NCBI GenBank assembly: GCA_021324135.1
Contig: JAJPJO010000087.1
Location: 1 to 40,524 of the forward strand
DNA from: Pseudomonadota bacterium
Lineage (GTDB): Bacteria; Cyanobacteriota; Vampirovibrionia; Obscuribacterales; Obscuribacteraceae
DNA length: 40,524 bases
Direction of reading: 5' to 3'
The translations under genes and the position numbers were made by a program. Under the pieces are notes generated by a model. The model did no database searches, was not told the origin of the DNA, and saw nothing but the letters and a program-made list of their open reading frames with translations. The stretch's first letter is position 1. Each line of letters begins with the position of its first letter. Of the stretch, positions 35,202 through 40,524 are shown in pieces.

Positions 35202-35894
35202 GTGGATGAATTGCAAATAACGAGTGAAGCCGGCATAGACATCGAGGAGGTCGTGTCGAGCACGGTCTTTCGTGAATGGTTTCAATCAGTCGATCGCCGG
35301 CGCTTCCACATCCGCTCCGTTCATATCCAGTCGCTGGACAAGTTCGGCTCCAGAATTGGTTTCATAAAGCTCAAAGCCGACGTCGTCGATAATGAGGGCA
35401 AATCTTTGCCCGGCATCGTCTTCATGCGCGGCGGGTCGGTCGCCATTCTGCCCGTTCTTCTGTGCAATGAAAAACGCTATGCAATTCTTACGGTTCAACC
35501 GCGGCTGGCGACCGGGCGTTTCGACTTCGTGGAAATTCCTGCCGGGATGCTCGACGGCTCCGGCCACTTCTCGGGCGTCGCGGCCAGAGAGATTGAGGAA
35601 GAGCTGGGACTGAAAATTACAAGCGAAGACTTGATCGACTTGAGCGGCAAAGCCGGGCATGAGCACGGCGTCTATCTATCGCCTGGCGCCTCCGAGGAGA
35701 CCATTCGCATATTCGCCTTTGTAAAAACAGTCGCCGAGGAAGAGCTCAACAGCATCAATGGCAGATGCACAGGCGCGGTCGATGAAAGCGAACAAATAAC
35801 GCTGCGGGTGGAGCCGCTCGAAGAGTTGCTCAGGCTCAATGATGCAAAAAGCCTGATTGCCTACGCGCTCTTCTCCAGATTTTTTGGAGCCTGA
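35202..35894 (+). CDS. Nudix hydrolase, ADP-sugar diphosphatase-like (NUDX14 type)
   Basis: The 230-residue product starts at GTG 35202, with AGGAC 6 bases upstream. The Nudix box is GMLDGSGHFSGVAAREIEEELG, where the first Glu of the consensus is Gly but the catalytic REIEEELGL (129-137) is intact. The same departure is found in plant NUDX14-type ADP-glucose pyrophosphatases, and IPAGMLD plus the LSPGASEETIRIF and ELIxLRVEPLEEL regions agree with that group. The likely reaction is ADP-sugar plus water to AMP and sugar 1-phosphate. The cytoplasm is the likely location. It may link to glycogen or other nucleotide-sugar metabolism, but no such genes lie nearby. The substrate is inference. Confidence 0.9.
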   Translation: MDELQITSEAGIDIEEVVSSTVFREWFQSVDRRRFHIRSVHIQSLDKFGSRIGFIKLKADVVDNEGKSLPGIVFMRGGSVAILPVLLCNEKRYAILTVQPRLATGRFDFVEIPAGMLDGSGHFSGVAAREIEEELGLKITSEDLIDLSGKAGHEHGVYLSPGASEETIRIFAFVKTVAEEELNSINGRCTGAVDESEQITLRVEPLEELLRLNDAKSLIAYALFSRFFGA

Positions 35895-35966
35895 GAGCCT
35901 TCCTGAGCAATTTGACCAGGAGCGATTAAAGCTGGCTTTATGCAGGAATAATAAAAGTGAAATCGA

Positions 35967-36584
35967 TTGTCGGCAGGCGAGGATGGACATCTGAGCGAAA
36001 AAAAAGCGCAGGCGGAGCGCTGTTCTGACTCTGACAAAAAATGGCCGATCCTGTTCCGCTCTATTGAGCAAGCCATGGAACGGAGAGACTACTATGGAGC
36101 CGAGAAATTGGCTCTATTCGCGCTTGAATTGATGGAGGAGCATGACGACAGTGACTCGCGCCTGATCCAAACCCTGCAGATGCTCAGCCGCATCTACTAT
36201 GCCTCCGAGCGCTACGGCATGGGCGCTCCTGTTTTGAAGCGGCTGATCAAAATTTATTCGCGGCTCACAGGCGAAGCCAGCATGGAAACTTCGACGATTA
36301 TGCAAAATGCCGCCCTGCTTTATCACTACTGGGGAAAACGGGAAGAGGCGGAGTATTATTATCAGAAAGCCATCGAGGCTAAAACAACGCTCCTGGGACA
36401 GCAAGACCAGCAAGTTCTGCGCTTGATTTCGCATTACGTCAAATTTCTCGAGGATTCAGGCAGGCCGCAAGACGCTGCTTACTATCGCGAGCTCTGCTCC
36501 AAGTCTTCAAAAGAATTGATGACCCGAACCGGAAGCTGGGAGGCGATGGTGCCGCAAGAGACACTGGCACCGGAAAACACTTAG
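35967..36584 (+). CDS. TPR-repeat protein
   Basis: The 205-residue product has helical repeats of TPR_10/12 type: AEKLALFALELMEEHDDSDSR, LQMLSRIYYASERYGMGAPVL, MQNAALLYHYWGKREEAEYYYQKAIEA and LISHYVKFLEDSGRPQDAAYY. The start is uncertain: TTG 35967 is the longest and has no ribosome site; ATG 36075 is an internal alternative that would drop 36 residues. No signal peptide. Such repeats bind other proteins. It lies between the Nudix gene and the converging EamA gene. Confidence 0.8.
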   Translation: MSAGEDGHLSEKKAQAERCSDSDKKWPILFRSIEQAMERRDYYGAEKLALFALELMEEHDDSDSRLIQTLQMLSRIYYASERYGMGAPVLKRLIKIYSRLTGEASMETSTIMQNAALLYHYWGKREEAEYYYQKAIEAKTTLLGQQDQQVLRLISHYVKFLEDSGRPQDAAYYRELCSKSSKELMTRTGSWEAMVPQETLAPENT

Positions 36585-36623
36585 CGCACATGCCTTCAAA
36601 GGCTCGGTCCGCTTCCCGACCGG

Positions 36624-37703
36624 TCAATCATGGTTGTGCCGGTGGTGCAGGTCCGGGAAATGACCGTGAGTGTGCACCAGACGCTCATGCCTGTGTTTGT
36701 GCGTGTGCGGCTCACCGGGTGGATCGTCGGGGCTATGCTCGTGGCGATGATGTTCGTCGTGGATGTGCTCGTGCTCGTGCTCAACCTCATCATGCTCATG
36801 CAGATGCTCATGGCGCTCGCTCAAATGCAGCCAGACTCCGCCGATCATGAAGAGCCCGGAGAGCAAAATTTGCCATGTGATCGCTTCGCGCAGAAGCAGG
36901 ACTGATACCAGGGCGCCGACAAAGGGAGCGCATGAAAAATAGGCACCGGTGCGGGCCGTGCCCAGATCGCGAAGGGCGCGAACGAAGAGGACGAGGCTCA
37001 GTCCGTATGCCAGAAAGCCAATCAACATCGCCTCTACGGCAACCTGAGCCGCCGGGAAGTGAAGATTCCAAAAATATGCCAGACCGAGATTATTGATGCC
37101 GGCAACCAATCCCTTTGCAGCAGCAATTTGCAGGGCATCGGCATGAGAAACGTTGCGGGTCAGATTGTTATCGATTGCCCAGAAAAAACAAGCCAGAACG
37201 ATCAAAAGACCGCCTGCTTGAACACTTGCGATATTGCCACCACCGACGGTGAGCAAGACGCCACCGCATGCAATGGCACCCATTCCCAGCGCCACGCGTG
37301 AGTCGAAATTCTCCTTGAAGACAAACCAGGCTATGAGCGCCGTCATAACGCCCTCGAGGTTCAAGAGCAGCGATGCCGATGACGCGGTAGTCACCGAGAG
37401 TCCGAACATGAGAAGGACCGGCGCGACTATGCCACCACATATAATGGCGCCCAGAAGGCAGAACCACTCTTTGTTCGTCAATCTCGAGTGCCGTCGCACT
37501 TTTCTGATTCGTTCGATCAAAAGCAGCAAGGACAGCCCCACTCCGGAGCCCAGGTAAAAAAGAGCGGCCAGAAGAAAGGGCTGAATCTCACCGATCAAAA
37601 GTTTGGCAAAGGGCGTGCTCAAACCGAACAAAACGGCCGAGAAAAGAGCCAGGCAGGGCCCGCCCTGCATCAGGTTCTTCGTCTTTTTTGAATGCCCGTC
37701 CAT
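36624..37703 (-). CDS. EamA/DMT-family transporter with His-rich C-terminal tail
   Basis: The 359-residue product has ten predicted membrane helices in two five-helix halves, the normal EamA layout, covering about 14-290. The second half contains YFSCAPFVGALVSVLLLREAI, the usual DMT signature. Residues from about 293 to the end contain over 20 histidines in His/Glu/Asp-rich strings (HEHEHIHDEHH, HTHKHRHE, HHRHNHD), a likely Zn, Ni or Co binding tail. The family moves small metabolites; the tail hints at metal-linked transport or regulation. The gene converges with the TPR gene. Start ATG 37703 overlaps the leader of the divergent exported protein. Confidence 0.9.
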   Translation of the reverse strand: MDGHSKKTKNLMQGGPCLALFSAVLFGLSTPFAKLLIGEIQPFLLAALFYLGSGVGLSLLLLIERIRKVRRHSRLTNKEWFCLLGAIICGGIVAPVLLMFGLSVTTASSASLLLNLEGVMTALIAWFVFKENFDSRVALGMGAIACGGVLLTVGGGNIASVQAGGLLIVLACFFWAIDNNLTRNVSHADALQIAAAKGLVAGINNLGLAYFWNLHFPAAQVAVEAMLIGFLAYGLSLVLFVRALRDLGTARTGAYFSCAPFVGALVSVLLLREAITWQILLSGLFMIGGVWLHLSERHEHLHEHDEVEHEHEHIHDEHHRHEHSPDDPPGEPHTHKHRHERLVHTHGHFPDLHHRHNHD

Positions 37704-37814
37704 CTTGATCAGTATAAAGCGGATGACTTGATTATATATTTTGACCTTGCCAATATGGTAAGAATATGGCGTCGGCGGAACGTCGGCACATCCTTCACCA
37801 ACACGTTCAAATCC

Positions 37815-38813
37815 ATGCGTTTTATTAGGCGATCTCCTCTAACATTTGCCCTGGCAAGTTCGGCAGTTTTAGGACTGAGCATTGCCGGCGCCCCGAGCGC
37901 CCAGGCTTTTGATGCAGTCAGTCTTGTGCAGCGCTTGCATCAGGCTAAAGCTCTAAAGCCCGATGCTCCAGTCAATCTCGACACGACCGATACCAATGAG
38001 GTGACCTTGACCACGTTGCGCCCGCCTACCTCAAGCGACAAAGATTTGAAGATCGATGCTGTGCTCGCGGCCAAAGAACTGATGCAGGCTGATCCGAAAG
38101 AAATATTGCGGGTGAAAGTGGACTTCTTCAAGCAGCCGGATTGCTACAACAGCGCCTACGATCAGGTAGTGATCACGGCTGTGGATGTGAAGGCTTACGG
38201 CAGCAAGGCAGTCAACGTCGATGAGCTTATGTCGGCACTGGAGATTAGAAGCGTTGGCGTGGTCGACCCGCTCTCGGCACTGGCGCCGCTCAGGGAGCCT
38301 AAAGCGCAGGAGGTGGATTGTCTCGGCAGTCTCTACGGCACATGCGGCATGATCAAAGCCATGGAATCGCACGGCATCGAAAGCAGTTCGTTTCGCCATA
38401 GCGTGAGCGAGATCGAGCAATTGATCGACAAGAAATCATTTAGCGAGGCAGAACGAGCCCTGGGACAGGTGCGGCATCGCATCCTGATTGTTAATGCAGC
38501 GCAGAAAGCTGAAAACACGACAGCCAACCCGATAGTCAGCGACTGGGGTCCGGTGTTTGCGCGGCTAGCGCGGCGGTTAAGGGATGTGCTCGGATATGAG
38601 GCGCCTCTAAAGGGACGGTATACAAGCGAACGCTGTCGCTTGCGCGCAAAAATCATTGACCTCGAGGCTGCAGGCATTGACGTCAAGGCGGTTTTGAAGC
38701 AATACCTCAACATTCAAGAGATAGCGAGGGAAGCCAGACCCGGCGAACTACGCGGTTCTATCGCGGATCTTGCCAGGCAAATCGCTGCCCTTCAGCCAAC
38801 CAAAGCCGGCTAA
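37815..38813 (+). CDS. Exported protein of unknown function
   Basis: The 332-residue product starts at ATG 37815, chosen because MRFIRRSPLTFALASSAVLG forms a signal peptide cleaved after PSAQA (residue 31); the open frame begins at 37692, overlapping the divergent gene. The mature part has an N-terminal region rich in Thr and Asp, then a mixed region (VKVDFFKQPDCYNSAYDQVVITAVDV) and a helical C-terminal half (EIEQLIDKKSFSEAERALGQV, ARLARRLRDVLG). Four Cys residues or so are spread out. No known domain. It is exported and otherwise unclassified. Confidence 0.8.
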   Translation: MRFIRRSPLTFALASSAVLGLSIAGAPSAQAFDAVSLVQRLHQAKALKPDAPVNLDTTDTNEVTLTTLRPPTSSDKDLKIDAVLAAKELMQADPKEILRVKVDFFKQPDCYNSAYDQVVITAVDVKAYGSKAVNVDELMSALEIRSVGVVDPLSALAPLREPKAQEVDCLGSLYGTCGMIKAMESHGIESSSFRHSVSEIEQLIDKKSFSEAERALGQVRHRILIVNAAQKAENTTANPIVSDWGPVFARLARRLRDVLGYEAPLKGRYTSERCRLRAKIIDLEAAGIDVKAVLKQYLNIQEIAREARPGELRGSIADLARQIAALQPTKAG

Positions 38814-38841
38814 ACGTCAAGCTATTCGCTATTTCGATTTA

Positions 38842-39177
38842 ATGGCGCCGGTTTTCAGGAATGACCGAGAGCAGCCTTTCAAGCCGGTATTCAGCGAAGA
38901 AAAGAGGAATACGATAGCTTCGCTATATGCCAATCAACAGTCCACAAGAGGCGGTGGTCTAGCAAAGGCTGTCAAGCGCCGTCTCCATGAGGGCTCAATT
39001 TGGCTGTATTCAGGGACCAGCCTCAATCTTGACATCGGTATTCCAGCGCCAAGAACCGCTTATATCATTAATATCTTTACTAAATCAGCTGAGGCCACTT
39101 TGTTTGAAAACCTGGCACTTATTCTGGTTATCTTAACAATGTCATTTCCATCTTCTTTTCAGTCAAGAACTCAATAA
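38842..39177 (+). CDS. Possible small protein, unrecognised
   Basis: A 111-codon frame from ATG 38842 ends with a hydrophobic segment (LFENLALILVILTMSF) that could be a C-terminal membrane span. There is no ribosome site, and the frame runs back into the preceding gene. Codon use is moderately plausible. It may equally be a non-coding spacer. Confidence 0.25.
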   Translation: MAPVFRNDREQPFKPVFSEEKRNTIASLYANQQSTRGGGLAKAVKRRLHEGSIWLYSGTSLNLDIGIPAPRTAYIINIFTKSAEATLFENLALILVILTMSFPSSFQSRTQ

Positions 39178-39213
39178 GGACGAGGATTCCGTTGCTCTGC
39201 CGCTTTGCCGTAT

Positions 39214-39359
39214 CACTCTGGCGCCGCCAGTGATTGATACCGCCGGTAGTGCTGGAACTTCCCGTCCCGAACCAGAGCAGTCCCAGCGATTCGTCCTGGC
39301 TCGAAACACTGCGTTCTTGATTGTCTTGCTCTTAGATCTGAGGCAACGGTTGCCTCAGA
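39214..39359 (+). promoter_or_regulatory. Leader stem-loops of the HtpX-like gene
   Basis: TCACT-ct-GGC-gcc-GCC-AGTGA (39214-39234, bulged) and TCTGAGGCAA-cgg-TTGCCTCAGA (39337-39359, perfect 10 pairs) lie upstream of ATG 39403. The second is 43 bases away. Confidence 0.45.
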
Positions 39360-39402
39360 GATTCTTGCAGATGCGTCAAATCCAACGATTAGGAGGTTTA
39401 AC

Positions 39403-40449
39403 ATGGCGCGTCACAAAGTTATCGGGCCGGATGATCCCAAGTATCCGGCCATCAAGCACGCTCAGCGAATTGCCTGGATGAAGACCATCCTCGGCTATCT
39501 CATGATGGGCGGTCTTGTCTTTCTCGCCCTCTGGGCGTTTGGTTTCTCTTATCACTTCAAGCTCGGCTTCGGAACCCTCTGGTTCTTCGTGCCTGTGGTG
39601 ATGTGGCTCTTGAGCGCCAAGGTGTCGCTCATTCTCACCAAGTCCGTGCCTGCCGATCCGAGCAACCCCCGCGACGCTCATCTCATTGAGCTGGTCAGAC
39701 AGGTCTGGGAGAAGAGCGGGCTCACCAAAATGCCGCCCGTCTACATCTCCGACAACCCGCTGCCCAACGCTTTCGCCACCGGTCCGTTCCATTCCTGGGC
39801 GGTAGTCGCGGCGACCAAAGGCTTGTTCGAATGCGGCATGACGGACGCCGAGATCAAGGCGGTGTTCGCGCATGAGCTCGGTCACGTCAAGAACTACGAC
39901 GTGGCGCTCAACTCGTTCATCTCCGTGCTCTCGATGATCTTCTTCTCCATCGTCGACACCGGCGTTCGCGCGCTCCTGGGCTCGATCCGCATCTTCAAGC
40001 GCATGTTCGGCATGGCTCCGGAGCGGAAAGGTCTGTTCACCGGCGTCCTCGAGTGGGTGATCATGTACATCGTCTTCCAGATCACCGGTCAGGTCACCAA
40101 GGTCGTGCAGATGTTCGTGGTCCGCTCCCGCGAGTCGGGTGCCGACGCCACGGGCGCTCTCATCCTGGGTCAGCCCTGCGATCTGGCGGTGGCGTTGCAG
40201 AAGCTCGTCGCTTATGTCGAGAAGCACCGCCCGCAGGGTCGCGATAAGGAAATGTATCGCGCACTGCGTCCGATGATGACGATCGACCCGCTCTTCGACT
40301 CGCGCGCCGCCGAGCCGCAGCCGAAGACGCTCTGGCAGAAGATCAAGGCCTTCTGGCAGTACCTGCAGCTCAGCCACCCGCCTGTTCCCGAGCGCATCAA
40401 GATGCTCGAGTACATGAACGGTAGCGCCTGCCCGGTTGTCTCCGCCTGA
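39403..40449 (+). CDS. HtpX-like M48 membrane metalloprotease
   Basis: The 348-residue product has an AGGAGG ribosome site at 39391, 6 bases before ATG. Membrane helices lie at about 27-47 and 57-77. The zinc motif HELGH (157-161) is followed by a third ligand Glu in RSRESGADATG, as in HtpX/M48B. Two further hydrophobic stretches lie between them. Length is above HtpX (about 290) because of a C-terminal extension. It cleaves damaged membrane proteins from the cytoplasmic side. It is GC-richer than most of the window, like the FtsH-like gene. Its leader carries stem-loops and its end is followed by an 11-base-pair stem. Confidence 0.92.
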   Translation: MARHKVIGPDDPKYPAIKHAQRIAWMKTILGYLMMGGLVFLALWAFGFSYHFKLGFGTLWFFVPVVMWLLSAKVSLILTKSVPADPSNPRDAHLIELVRQVWEKSGLTKMPPVYISDNPLPNAFATGPFHSWAVVAATKGLFECGMTDAEIKAVFAHELGHVKNYDVALNSFISVLSMIFFSIVDTGVRALLGSIRIFKRMFGMAPERKGLFTGVLEWVIMYIVFQITGQVTKVVQMFVVRSRESGADATGALILGQPCDLAVALQKLVAYVEKHRPQGRDKEMYRALRPMMTIDPLFDSRAAEPQPKTLWQKIKAFWQYLQLSHPPVPERIKMLEYMNGSACPVVSA

Positions 40450-40460
40450 AGTCCAGGTCT

Positions 40461-40518
40461 CACCGCCGGCGGTGAGCAGTCGAGCGGAACCGGTTGGACT
40501 CGAGCCGACCGGTTCCGC
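40461..40518 (+). terminator. Stem-loops after the HtpX-like gene
   Basis: The palindrome CACCGCCGGCGGTG (40461-40474) is followed by GCGGAACCGGT/ACCGGTTCCGC (40484-40518), a perfect 11-base-pair stem with a 13-base loop. The window ends before any T tract can be seen. Confidence 0.55.
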
Positions 40519-40524
40519 CTCGGC

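Noticed and set aside
36590..36905. Short repeat-like sequence resembling a tandem repeat or CRISPR
   Set aside because: The repetitive CATG/CTCATG pattern is explained by His/Glu codons of the EamA tail on the minus strand; there are no regular repeat-spacer units.
37692..37814. N-terminal extension of the exported protein to 37692
   Set aside because: It would overlap the divergent EamA start and place 41 residues before a clear signal peptide.

Overview
The window reads as a chromosomal stretch from a free-living, Gram-negative-type bacterium with a large genome. Many products carry Sec-type signal peptides or membrane anchors. There are three Hanks-type Ser/Thr kinases with sensor-like C-terminal regions, several TPR proteins, and wide untranslated leaders. 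I see no tRNA, rRNA, IS element, phage gene or CRISPR array. The combination (zinc-module kinases with LRR or TPR tails, a DUF4259-TPR fusion, an FtsH paralogue, a plant-type ADP-sugar Nudix enzyme) would fit a non-photosynthetic relative of cyanobacteria (Melainabacteria/Obscuribacterales-like). One N-terminal motif resembles those on Planctomycete exported proteins. This taxonomic placement is inference from gene content.

Layout. 1-6402 (all minus): a DUF900-type alpha/beta hydrolase coupled to a membrane protein, then a compact three-gene unit of exported protein, sensor histidine kinase and OmpR-type response regulator. 6403-9928: a GC-rich gene for a 727-residue Cys-rich coiled-coil exported protein with a WGDPH motif that may be a self-cleaving MIIA (DUF1521) domain, flanked by strong stem-loops and about 1 kb with no convincing gene. 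9929-17835: a class V aminotransferase (minus), a translationally coupled pair of paralogous zinc-module/kinase/TM/LRR receptor-like kinases (plus), then a leucine-type dehydrogenase with a small Cys protein (minus). 18475-22886: small anchored, exported or zinc-ribbon proteins, a HAD phosphatase and a GNAT acetyltransferase.

23013-30210 (mostly plus): a DUF4259-TPR protein, a divergent FtsH-type AAA protease, a membrane-anchored thioredoxin-like coiled-coil protein, and three small orphan genes whose spacers are packed with perfect stem-loops. 30413-40524: an HSDL2-like SDR and a patatin-like lipase (minus), a kinase-TPR protein, an ADP-sugar-type Nudix hydrolase, a TPR protein, an EamA transporter with a His-rich tail, an exported protein, and an HtpX-like M48 protease.

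How they may work together. Much of the window concerns envelope sensing and quality control: two-component signalling beside an exported partner, kinases with predicted extracytoplasmic LRRs or TPRs, and two membrane metalloproteases (FtsH-like, HtpX-like). The most unusual signal is at the RNA level. The genes at 6751-8934, 24664-30119 and 39403-40449 share stem-loops in their leaders and at their ends, mostly with strong Shine-Dalgarno sequences; the other genes largely lack this. The densest case is 29090-29254, where five stem-loops follow one another between two small orphan genes.
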